Shown piece after piece: positions 25,817 to 35,367 of a stretch of DNA of 64,000 bases (the stretch's first letter is position 1; each line of letters opens with the position of its first letter). The DNA comes from Sphingomonas sp. (GTDB lineage Bacteria; Pseudomonadota; Alphaproteobacteria; Sphingomonadales; Sphingomonadaceae). The notes beneath the pieces were generated by a model. That model did no database searches, had not been told where the DNA came from, and saw only the letters and a list, made by a program, of their open reading frames with translations. Where the stretch lies: the NCBI RefSeq assembly GCF_004799495.1, contig NZ_SSMY01000014.1:62001-126000 (forward strand). The letters are read 5' to 3'. A program made the translations under genes and the position numbers.

Positions 25817-25880
25817 GCCCGCTCCCCCTCCCGACCGTCCAATCAGGATATTCTATGGGCGGTCGGGAGGGGGAGCGGGC
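25817..25880. repeat. Perfect 21-bp inverted repeat (palindromic element)
   Basis: The arm 25817-25837 (GCCCGCTCCCCCTCCCGACC..) is matched exactly by its complement at 25860-25880 around a 22-base loop containing AGGATATTCT. It lies between the HIG1-like and adenosyltransferase genes of one strand, so a stable mRNA hairpin would separate their expression. Confidence 0.7.
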
Positions 25881-25918
25881 TGGTGCCGTCCGTGCGCGCA
25901 AGCGCATCAAAAGTTTCC

Positions 25919-26149
25919 TCAGCCGCCGTTTTCACCGGCGGCGAACAGGATCACCACGACGACCAGGATCGCCGCGGCCTGAAAGAAGATGCGGAACTGC
26001 ATCGCCTTGTTGGACTTGATCGCGAACTCGCTCGGGCCCGGGCCGTGCACCTCAGTGGACGAGTTCTTGAGGAACATCACCACGCCATAGACGAGCGCGG
26101 CGACGGTCGCGATCATCGCGGCGAGCAGGAGGATGGCGAGAAAGGTCAT
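25919..26149 (-). CDS. HIG1-like twin-transmembrane protein
   Basis: 76 residues with two membrane helices. The segment between them, I-K-S-N-K-A-M-Q-F-R-I-F-F-Q-A, matches the basic R/K-S-N-x-x-M-x-x-R-x-x-x-Q motif of HIG1-domain proteins, which in alphaproteobacteria and mitochondria associate with cytochrome oxidase supercomplexes. 9 bases downstream of gluQ. Confidence 0.75.
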   Translation of the reverse strand: MTFLAILLLAAMIATVAALVYGVVMFLKNSSTEVHGPGPSEFAIKSNKAMQFRIFFQAAAILVVVVILFAAGENGG

Positions 26150-26158
26150 GGGTCTTAT

Positions 26159-27025
26159 TTAGGTGCTCGCATAGCCGTTGGGAAGCGTGCCGGCGCGCAG
26201 GGCGTTGGCCAAGGTTCGGCCGTCGGGATAGTCGCGGCGCAGGTCGGCGAGCGTCGGGGCGTCGTGGCGCTTGGCGAGGCGGTCGCCCTTGGCATCGGTC
26301 AGCAGCGCATGGTGGCGATAGACCGGCGTCGGCAGGCCGAGCAGCGCCTGGAGCAAGCGGTGGACATGCGTCGCGGCGAACAGGTCGCGGCCGCGCACGA
26401 CGTGGGTCACGCCTTGCGCCGCATCGTCGACGGTCACCGCGAGGTGATAGCTCGCGGGCGCGTCCTTGCGCCACAGCACGACGTCGCCGGCGGCCTCAGG
26501 CATCGCGATCTGCTCGCCCGCGATCTCATCGTGCCACGCCAGCCCCGGATGCCGCGTGGCCGCCGCCACCATGTCGAGCCGCAATGCGAACGGCTCGCCC
26601 GTCGCCAGCTTCGCCGCGATCTCGGCCGCCGATCGATGTCGGCACGCGGCGGGATGCGGCGGTGGCGTGTCGTCGTCGTGTGGTGCGCTCCCCGCCGCGG
26701 CGATCTCCGCCGCGATGTCGGCGCGGGTGCAGAAGCAGCGATAGGTGAGGCCTTCGGCATGCAGCCGTTCAAGCGCATCGGCATAGAGCGGCACGCGTGC
26801 CGATTGGAACACCATCGGCCCGTCCCAGCTCAGGCCGAGCCACGCCATGTCGCCGATAATCCCCTGAACATGCTCCACCCGCGAGCGCGTCCCGTCGATG
26901 TCCTCGATCCGCAGCAGGAACCGCCCGCCCGCTTCCCGCGCCCGGTCGTGTGCCTGCACCGCCGACCAGGCGTGGCCCAGATGCAACGCTCCGGTCGGGC
27001 TCGGCGCGAAACGGCTGACGATCAA
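26159..27025 (-). CDS. gluQ: Glutamyl-Q tRNA(Asp) synthetase
   Basis: 288 residues, the short form of GluRS lacking the anticodon-binding domain. R-F-A-P-S-P-T-G-A-L-H-L-G-H holds the HIGH motif, R-I-E-D-I-D-G-T-R follows, R-C-F-C-T-R has zinc-binding cysteines, and L-A-K-R-H stands in place of KMSKS. It attaches Glu to queuosine at position 34 of tRNA-Asp. The queuosine precursor importer at 19099 supports this. Confidence 0.93.
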   Translation of the reverse strand: MIVSRFAPSPTGALHLGHAWSAVQAHDRAREAGGRFLLRIEDIDGTRSRVEHVQGIIGDMAWLGLSWDGPMVFQSARVPLYADALERLHAEGLTYRCFCTRADIAAEIAAAGSAPHDDDTPPPHPAACRHRSAAEIAAKLATGEPFALRLDMVAAATRHPGLAWHDEIAGEQIAMPEAAGDVVLWRKDAPASYHLAVTVDDAAQGVTHVVRGRDLFAATHVHRLLQALLGLPTPVYRHHALLTDAKGDRLAKRHDAPTLADLRRDYPDGRTLANALRAGTLPNGYAST

Positions 27026-27121
27026 GTCACTGACTCTTGACCGCGAGTCGTCGCGTGTGCTGTCATCATGGCGTCATCCTAGTCGGGTTGATGCCCGTCG
27101 GGAAAGTTGTGGGGGAAGCGC

Positions 27122-27688
27122 GTGTTCCATCCCGACCTGATGCGGCATCCGGACAGTTGCCCGGCGCTGGTGCTGAACGCCGATTACACGCCGCTCAGTT
27201 ACTACCCGCTGTCCGTCTGGCCGTGGCAGACCGCCGTCAAGGCGGTCTTTTTGAATCGCGTCGACATCGTCTCGCATTACGAGCGCGAAGTGCGCAGCCC
27301 GACGCACGCGCTCAAGCTGCCCAGCGTCATCGCGCTCAAACAGTTCGTCCGCCCGAGCCAGTTCCCCGCCTTCACCCGGTTCAACCTGTTCCTGCGCGAC
27401 AAGTTCAGTTGCCAATATTGCGGGACGCACAAGGACCTGACCTTCGACCATGTCATCCCGCGGGCGTACGGCGGGCGCACGACGTGGGAAAATGTCGCGA
27501 CCGCCTGCGCGCCGTGCAACTTGCGCAAGGGTGGCCGCACCCCGCGCGAGGCGAAGATGCCGCTCCACGTCGAGCCGATCCGCCCGACGAGCTGGCAATT
27601 GCAGGACCACGGCAAGAGCTTCCCGCCCAATTACCTCCACGATACGTGGCGCGATTGGCTGTATTGGGACGTCGAACTCGAAGCTTGA
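27122..27688 (+). CDS. HNH endonuclease
   Basis: 188 residues from GTG 27122, preceded by GGGGGAAG; a TTG five codons earlier is possible. The C-terminal HNH domain shows F-S-C-Q-Y-C-G, L-T-F-D-H-V-I-P-R-A-Y-G-G, W-E-N-V-A-T-A-C-A-P-C-N-L-R-K-G, with four zinc Cys and the His/Asn/His set. The N-terminal V-L-N-A-D-Y-T-P-L-S-Y-Y-P-L-S-x-W-P-W-Q is typical of a widely conserved alphaproteobacterial HNH family whose role is not defined; it is a housekeeping-like gene rather than a homing nuclease. Confidence 0.88.
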   Translation: MFHPDLMRHPDSCPALVLNADYTPLSYYPLSVWPWQTAVKAVFLNRVDIVSHYEREVRSPTHALKLPSVIALKQFVRPSQFPAFTRFNLFLRDKFSCQYCGTHKDLTFDHVIPRAYGGRTTWENVATACAPCNLRKGGRTPREAKMPLHVEPIRPTSWQLQDHGKSFPPNYLHDTWRDWLYWDVELEA

Positions 27689-27723
27689 TTGACCCCGCGC
27701 ACGCCGCCGTGCAGCACTTTCGC

Positions 27724-30393
<2,670 letters not shown>

Positions 30394-30396
30394 TTC

Positions 30397-30439
30397 CGTA
30401 TATACGCTATTGACGATCTCAAATTTTTACGTATATACG
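30397..30439 (+). promoter_or_regulatory. brnTA promoter with twin palindromic operators
   Basis: TTGACG (30410-30415), a 16-base spacer, then TATATA (30432-30437) make a good sigma-70 promoter. Two identical 10-bp palindromes CGTATATACG occupy 30397-30406 and 30430-30439. One abuts the -35 and the other covers the -10; they are 33 bases apart, three helical turns. This is the arrangement expected for autorepression by a dimeric antitoxin such as BrnA. Confidence 0.75.
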
Positions 30440-30504
30440 AAATTTCTCTCAGTTCCCCCGGGGAGATCGCAGGTATCGATGCCGATAGTCGGCTAGCCGG
30501 GGGG

Positions 30505-30794
30505 ATGTTCTTCGTTGAAATCGAGTTTGATGCGGCCAAACGAGCAGAGGTTGCCGCTGAACGTGGATTAGATTTAGCAACTGCGGGAGAGCTGTTCGAC
30601 GGCTTCCATCTGACGAGGCGCGACGACAAACATAGCGAGCCGAAGAGCGGTTTCATTCGATCGGGATGGCGGGCGACGATATCGTGATCGTGACCTGGAC
30701 TCCTCGCGGGAACCGGCGTCGCATCGTGACGATGTGGAAAGCAAATGACAGAGAAAGACGGAAATATCAGCAAGCGCGCGACCGACCCGGATGA
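30505..30794 (+). pseudogene. brnT: BrnT-type toxin gene broken by a frameshift
   Basis: The first frame (30505 on) encodes V-E-I-E-F-D-A-A-K-R-A-E-V-A-A-E-R-G-L-D, the BrnT opening. After about 30640 it runs into a stop at 30687. The typical BrnT C-terminal half continues in another frame from about 30642: E-E-R-F-H-S-I-G-M, V-I-V-T-W-T-P-R-G-N-R-R-R-I-V, K-A-N-D-R-E-R-R-K-Y, stop at 30794. One inserted base or two lost bases near 30640 explains both halves. BrnT is an RNase-fold toxin; without the C-terminal half it should be inactive. A sequencing error or programmed shift cannot be excluded. Confidence 0.75.
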
Positions 30795-31005
30795 CGTGAA
30801 GCCCGAACTGGACGATGCCTGGTTCGAGGAGGCGGATGCCTTCGTCGGCGCCAAGCTCGTCCGGCGCGGCCGGCCGAAATCGGACAATCCGAAGCAGCCC
30901 GTGTCGCTGCGGCTCGACCGCGACGTCGTCGACTGGTTCAAGCGCGGCGGCGATGGTTGGCAGACGCGGATCAACGACGAGTTGCGCAAGGTGGCTGGCA
31001 TCTGA
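30745..31005 (+). CDS. brnA: BrnA antitoxin
   Basis: 86 residues. The N-terminal half is acidic (D-D-V-K-P-E-L-D-D-A-W-F-E-E-A-D-A) and binds toxin; the C-terminal ribbon-helix-helix is P-V-S-L-R-L-D-R-D-V-V-D-W-F-K-R-G-G-D-G-W-Q-T-R-I-N-D-E-L-R, the BrnA/BrnA_antitoxin signature. It overlaps the 3' end of the toxin reading frame by 50 bases. The DNA-binding part is intact, so it could still repress the promoter at 30397. Confidence 0.88.
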   Translation: MTEKDGNISKRATDPDDVKPELDDAWFEEADAFVGAKLVRRGRPKSDNPKQPVSLRLDRDVVDWFKRGGDGWQTRINDELRKVAGI

Positions 31006-31078
31006 ATTAACCCGTCCCTAACCTCGCGCGCGTACTCCCGCACGCGTGGAACGGGGCGGGATCTTCCTGGCGACGCGC

Positions 31079-32032
31079 ATGACGCTCGGCCTTCTGGCCG
31101 CGCTGGCGGTGTCGGCGTGCGCGGAGAGCGACGGATCGAGCGTCACGTTGCCGATCCCCAAATTGCCGCCCAGGGTCATGCTTGAAAAGCTCGATCTCAA
31201 CGTGCCGACGGACATCAATGCAGCCGACCTCAACGCCAGCGCTACCCCGGCGCTTGCCGTCGCGCCCGCGTTCAACGTGCTCGCGGGCACGCAAAGCCCC
31301 GACGACGCCGCGCGCGCGCTCGATTGCCTGACCAAGGCGGTCTATTACGAAGCCGGCAACCAGTCCGACGACGGCCAGCGCGCGGTTGCGCAAGTCGTGC
31401 TCAACCGCGTGCGCGACCGCGCCTTCCCGTCGAGCGTGTGCGGCGTGGTCTATCAGGGATCGCAGCGCAGCACCGGGTGCCAGTTCACCTTCACCTGCGA
31501 CGGGTCGCTCGCGCGCCGCCCGAGCGAAGCGGGATGGATTCGCGCGCGCGCGGTCGCGAGTTCGGCGCTGGCCGGATCGGTCTACGCGCCGGTCGGATCG
31601 GCGACCTTCTATCACGCCAATTACGTGTCGCCGTGGTGGGCCAATTCGATGGACAAGGTCGCGACGGTCGGCGCGCACATCTTCTACCGGTGGCGCGGGG
31701 GCATGGAGAATGCGCTGGCATTCCGGCAGCGCTATTCTGGGTCCGAGCCGAGCCTGACCGGGCGCATCCCCGTGCCGGGCGACAGTATCGCTTCCGCTGG
31801 CGCCACTGCCGGGGTGGAAACGGTCGGATCGGTGATGATCCATCGCGGGCTGGTCGCGCCGGCCACGGTCAGCGTGAATGGGGCGCCGACCAAAGTGGCG
31901 GCGGTTGCCACGTCCGCACCGACGATGGGCAAGCTGATCCGCGTGGGTGGCGGTCGCGGCGTGCGTGTCTATCGCGGCACTCGGGGGCCGGCGTCGACCG
32001 AAGATCTGTCGGGGCAGGCGGTCGTCGACTAA
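31079..32032 (+). CDS. SleB-type cell wall hydrolase, lipoprotein
   Basis: 317 residues from ATG 31079, which gives a lipoprotein signal (L-A-V-S-A-C, Cys14); a GTG at 31046 is the alternative. Hydrolase_2 (SleB) domain at about 90-215: D-C-L-T-K-A-V-Y-Y-E-A-G-N-Q with the catalytic Glu, A-V-A-Q-V-V-L-N-R-V-R, C-G-V-V-Y-Q-G-S, C-Q-F-T-F-T-C-D-G-S. The family cleaves peptidoglycan glycan strands. The C-terminal 100 residues are low-complexity and Val/Gly/Ala-rich. It has a close paralogue at 52370. Confidence 0.85.
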   Translation: MTLGLLAALAVSACAESDGSSVTLPIPKLPPRVMLEKLDLNVPTDINAADLNASATPALAVAPAFNVLAGTQSPDDAARALDCLTKAVYYEAGNQSDDGQRAVAQVVLNRVRDRAFPSSVCGVVYQGSQRSTGCQFTFTCDGSLARRPSEAGWIRARAVASSALAGSVYAPVGSATFYHANYVSPWWANSMDKVATVGAHIFYRWRGGMENALAFRQRYSGSEPSLTGRIPVPGDSIASAGATAGVETVGSVMIHRGLVAPATVSVNGAPTKVAAVATSAPTMGKLIRVGGGRGVRVYRGTRGPASTEDLSGQAVVD

Positions 32033-32514
32033 GCCGCGCGTCGCTCGAGATCGAGCAAATACCGCTTCCCTTCCAGTCCGCCTGCGAACCCCGTCAGCGA
32101 TCCGTCGCTGCCGATCACGCGGTGACACGGCGCGATGATCGAAATCGGGTTCTTGCCGTTCGCCGCGCCGACCGCGCGGCACGCGGTAGGCCGTCCGACC
32201 TGCGCTGCGATCTCCGCATAGGTCCGCGTTTCGCCAACCGGGATCGTCAGCAACGCCGCCCACACGCTCTTCTGGAACGGGGTTCCGTGGAAATCGAGCG
32301 GCACGGTGAAGGCCGATCGCTTGCCGGCAAAATATTCGCTTAGCTGCCGTGCGGTTTCGGCGAGCACCGGATGGTCGGGCTGCTCGGTCATCGCGCCGAG
32401 CCGCACGCGGTCCTCGCGGTCGTTTTCCCACAGGATCGCCGCGAGGCCGCGGTCGCTCGCGACCAGCTTGAGCGTGCCGACCGGCGAGGGAATGTGCGTG
32501 AAGGCATAGGTCAT
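32029..32514 (-). CDS. ogt: Methylated-DNA-protein cysteine methyltransferase
   Basis: 161 residues from ATG 32514. F-Q-K-S-V-W-A-A-L-L-T-I-P-V-G-E-T-R-T-Y, then I-I-A-P-C-H-R-V-I-G with acceptor Cys130, then G-F-A-G-G-L-E-G-K-R-Y-L-L-D-L-E. A suicide repair enzyme that removes alkyl groups from O6-guanine. No Ada-type regulatory domain is attached. Follows the cytochrome b561 gene by 77 bases. Confidence 0.95.
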   Translation of the reverse strand: MTYAFTHIPSPVGTLKLVASDRGLAAILWENDREDRVRLGAMTEQPDHPVLAETARQLSEYFAGKRSAFTVPLDFHGTPFQKSVWAALLTIPVGETRTYAEIAAQVGRPTACRAVGAANGKNPISIIAPCHRVIGSDGSLTGFAGGLEGKRYLLDLERRAA

Positions 32515-32591
32515 CGGTTTGTCCTTGGTGGCTTGCACCAAGGCTTTAGGCGCGCCGCCGACGGCAGACTTCCCGTGCTTTGCGGCCAAAG

Positions 32592-33167
32592 TCAGCGGCC
32601 CAACCCCATCCGCTGCAACTCGCGCTGACCACTCAACTGATGTTTGAGCGCGCCCGCCAGGTGCAGTGCGAACAGCGCGTAGACGAGGTATGCGATCAAT
32701 TCGTGCGCCGCGCCGAACGTGTCGTGGACCCATTTCTTGCTGTCGGGTGGCAAGTCCATGATGAAGCCGAGCCGCGGAATCTCGAACAGCCCGAACCACG
32801 TGATCGGGTGCGCGGCGGCGTCCTTGAACGCACAATCCATCACGTACCCCGTGATCGGCATCGCGAAGAGGACGAAATACAGCCCCCAATGGACGATATG
32901 GGCGAGATTGCGCTCCCACGGCCGGTAACTCAGCGGGAACGCCGGGGGGCGATGGCTCAGCCGCCACAGCAGCCGCAGCACCGCGAGGCCCAGGATCGTC
33001 AGCCCGATCGCCTTGTGCTTGTCGATCATCGGGCGGACATATTCGCCGAGCGCGGGATGCGTGTCGCCGTACGGCCAGATCCATGCCAGCGCGATGTTGG
33101 TTAGAACGCCCAGCGCCACGATCCAGTGCAGGAAGATCGCGGTCCGCGTATATCGTTCATTCCCCAT
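32592..33167 (-). CDS. Cytochrome b561 family protein
   Basis: 191 residues from ATG 33167. Four membrane helices with haem-ligand histidines in F-L-H-W, I-D-K-H-K-A-I-G, H-I-V-H-W and H-E-L-I-A-Y, and the family's R-x-x-W-R-L-S-H-R-P-P motif after helix 2. Such proteins carry electrons at the inner membrane, possibly quinol to superoxide or periplasmic partners. A longer start 13 codons upstream is less likely. Confidence 0.87.
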   Translation of the reverse strand: MGNERYTRTAIFLHWIVALGVLTNIALAWIWPYGDTHPALGEYVRPMIDKHKAIGLTILGLAVLRLLWRLSHRPPAFPLSYRPWERNLAHIVHWGLYFVLFAMPITGYVMDCAFKDAAAHPITWFGLFEIPRLGFIMDLPPDSKKWVHDTFGAAHELIAYLVYALFALHLAGALKHQLSGQRELQRMGLGR

Positions 33168-33227
33168 CCAGCACCACTCCTGCAAACGCTTCAGGCTAGT
33201 CCGCACCCGAAACGAACGCTAGGGAAT

Positions 33228-34715
33228 ATGACGCCCCCTCCCCAGGTCTTGTTCCCGATGCTCCAGCGTACGCCGGCGGATGCGCTGGCCCAGACCTTCG
33301 CGATCCTGTCGCCGCGGCTCAACCCGCGCCGTGTCGGCGGGCCGAGCCGGGCGATCAGCGGGCTGGTGTATCTCGCGTTCGTCGCATTGGTCGCGATGGC
33401 GTTCCTGCGCCAGGGCATCCTCGTCTGGTCGGTCGGGGTCGCGTACATCCTGTACGATACCGCGCTCCTCATCTTCACCGCGATCGAGATCTGGCCGCTG
33501 CGGCATGGTGCGCGCGTGCCGGTCGTCGAGGGCGCTCAGCCGAGCCTCGCCGTCATCGTCGCCGCACGCAACGAGGCGGCGGTGATCGACGTGACGATCG
33601 ACCGGCTCGCGGCGCAGGACGGCGCGCCTGATTTGATCCTGATCGCGGACGATGGATCGGACGATGCAACCGCGGCGACGCTCGCACGCTATGGGCTGGA
33701 TCAGCCCGAGGTCGGTGCGATCAGCGATCCTGCGTGCGATTTGCCCAGCCTGCGCTGGTTGCGCCTCCCGCACGGCGGCAAGGCGCGCGCGCTCAACGCC
33801 GCGATCGTGCATGTCGACGAGGAGATCGTCATCACGGTCGACGCCGACACCTTGCTCGAGCCCGGCGCGATCGCCGCGATGCGCGCCGCCTTCGCCGCCG
33901 AGCCGCAGCTCGTCGCGGCGACCGGTGTGATCCGCCCGATGTGCGGGCCGAGCCTCACGGCGCGGCTGTTCGAGTGGTTCCAGACCTACGAATACGTCCG
34001 CAATTTCCTGTCGCGCCATGCGTGGGAGCAACTTAACGGGCTGCTGCTCGTGTCGGGCGCGTTCGCCGCGTTCCGGACCAAGGCGGTGGTGGAGGTCGGC
34101 GGGTTCGACTCCGATTGCCTGGTCGAGGATTACGAACTGATCCACCGCCTCCACCGCTTCGCGCACGATAGCGGACGCGATTGGCGCGTGCGCGTGATCG
34201 GCGGCGCGCTGGCGAGTACCGACGCGCCCGCGACGCTCCCCGCCTTCCTGCGCCAGCGCCGCCGCTGGTTCGGCGGCTTCCTCCAGACGCAACACTGGAA
34301 CCGCGACATGGTCGGGAATGGCCGGTTCGGAAAACTCGGCACAGCGATGCTACCCGTGAAAGCCGCCGACACCGTCCAGCCGATCTTCGGGCTCGCCGCG
34401 TTCGCCATCCTGCTCGTCGTGCTGTTCAGCGGGCGGTTCCACATCGTGCTGCCGATCCTGATCATCATGGGGGTCAAGATTGCGATCGACCTCAGCTTCC
34501 ACCTCGCCTCGCTCAAACTCTATTCGCGCTGGACCGGGCAGACCAAGGGGCTGCGGCTCGGCCCCGCGCTCGCCGCCGCGCTGCTCGAGCCGTTCAGCTT
34601 CCAGCTTTTCCGCCACTGGGGCGCTATCCTGGGGTGGAAGGCGTTCCTGACTGGCCGCGAGACCTGGGCGCGCCAGAGCCGCACCGCGATCGCTGAGGTG
34701 AAAAGGGAATCCTGA
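33228..34715 (+). CDS. Membrane glycosyltransferase, GT2 processive (BcsA/HAS-like)
   Basis: 495 residues from ATG 33228 with AGGGA just upstream. Two N-terminal membrane helices, a GT2 domain with V-A-A-R-N-E-A, A-D-D-G-S-D-D, T-V-D-A-D-T, V-E-D-Y-E-L and R-Q-R-R-R-W-F-G-G (the D,D,D,Q/RxxRW set), then about three C-terminal helices. This is the layout of processive synthases of cellulose, hyaluronan or poly-GlcNAc type. No partner genes are adjacent, so the polymer is unknown. Confidence 0.85.
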   Translation: MTPPPQVLFPMLQRTPADALAQTFAILSPRLNPRRVGGPSRAISGLVYLAFVALVAMAFLRQGILVWSVGVAYILYDTALLIFTAIEIWPLRHGARVPVVEGAQPSLAVIVAARNEAAVIDVTIDRLAAQDGAPDLILIADDGSDDATAATLARYGLDQPEVGAISDPACDLPSLRWLRLPHGGKARALNAAIVHVDEEIVITVDADTLLEPGAIAAMRAAFAAEPQLVAATGVIRPMCGPSLTARLFEWFQTYEYVRNFLSRHAWEQLNGLLLVSGAFAAFRTKAVVEVGGFDSDCLVEDYELIHRLHRFAHDSGRDWRVRVIGGALASTDAPATLPAFLRQRRRWFGGFLQTQHWNRDMVGNGRFGKLGTAMLPVKAADTVQPIFGLAAFAILLVVLFSGRFHIVLPILIIMGVKIAIDLSFHLASLKLYSRWTGQTKGLRLGPALAAALLEPFSFQLFRHWGAILGWKAFLTGRETWARQSRTAIAEVKRES

Positions 34716-34739
34716 TTCCCCTCCCTCTTAGGAAGGGGG

Positions 34740-35132
34740 CTAGGTCAGGAACGGCGCCGCCAGTTCCGGCCGCACCCGCATCAATCGCCCGGTCGCGCGG
34801 TCGATCAGCGCCCAGGTGGTTTTGGCCTGCACCTTGACCGTGCCGTCCGCGCCCGTGAACCGCACGTGCCGGTCGAAGCGCGCGCCCTGCGGCGGGTCGC
34901 TGACCCAGGTTTCGGCGACGACCGTCTCGCCCGCCGCCACGTTGCCGCGATAATCGATCTCGTGCCGCGTCACGACCCAGATCATCGCGTCGCGCTGTTC
35001 GGGCGTCGCGATGCTGTTCCAGTGCGCCACCGCGATGTCCTGGATCCACTTCACCCACACTGCATTGTTGACGTGGCCGAGCTCGTCGATGTCGGCATCG
35101 GTCGCGGTGATGGGGTAGGAGAGGCCGGCCAT
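34740..35132 (-). CDS. Acyl-CoA thioesterase, 4HBT hot-dog fold
   Basis: 130 residues from ATG 35132. D-A-D-I-D-E-L-G-H-V-N-N-A-V-W-V-K-W is the 4HBT active-site helix with the Asp/Glu and His of this family, followed by the R-H-E-I-D-Y-R-G strand. It hydrolyses acyl-CoA or a similar thioester; substrate unknown. Five bases after the 76-residue hypothetical gene. Confidence 0.85.
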   Translation of the reverse strand: MAGLSYPITATDADIDELGHVNNAVWVKWIQDIAVAHWNSIATPEQRDAMIWVVTRHEIDYRGNVAAGETVVAETWVSDPPQGARFDRHVRFTGADGTVKVQAKTTWALIDRATGRLMRVRPELAAPFLT

Positions 35133-35136
35133 AGCG

Positions 35137-35367
35137 CTACTCGTAAAAGGCGGCGCCCCGGTTGGGCGGCTGAAAGGATTGAAAGAAGGAAACCCTGAAG
35201 ACATCCTCGACCTCGGCGCTTCGGCCGAATTCCAGCAAGGCTGAGTTCAATGCTTTTCGTCGCGCGACCGCCACATCGCGCGCGAAAAATGTGCGCGTCG
35301 TATTATATCTCATGTTGTCGAACCGTTGGGCCGCTTGACCAGCGATGGAGAAGCGGAAGAACGGCAT
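35137..35367 (-). CDS. Hypothetical protein (76 aa)
   Basis: ATG 35367 overlaps the peptidase stop in TAATG, and the gene fills the space before the thioesterase. The product is basic with many Phe and Arg residues (M-P-F-F-R-F-S-I-A-G-Q, T-R-T-F-F-A-R-D-V-A-V-A-R-R-K-A) and no membrane segment. Position and coupling support a real gene; the family is not recognised. Confidence 0.5.
   Translation of the reverse strand: MPFFRFSIAGQAAQRFDNMRYNTTRTFFARDVAVARRKALNSALLEFGRSAEVEDVFRVSFFQSFQPPNRGAAFYE

Noticed and set aside
27037..27723. N-terminal extension of the ppc frame through the HNH gene
   Set aside because: The extension has no PEPC similarity and overlaps a well-supported HNH gene in another frame; PEPC begins at 27724.
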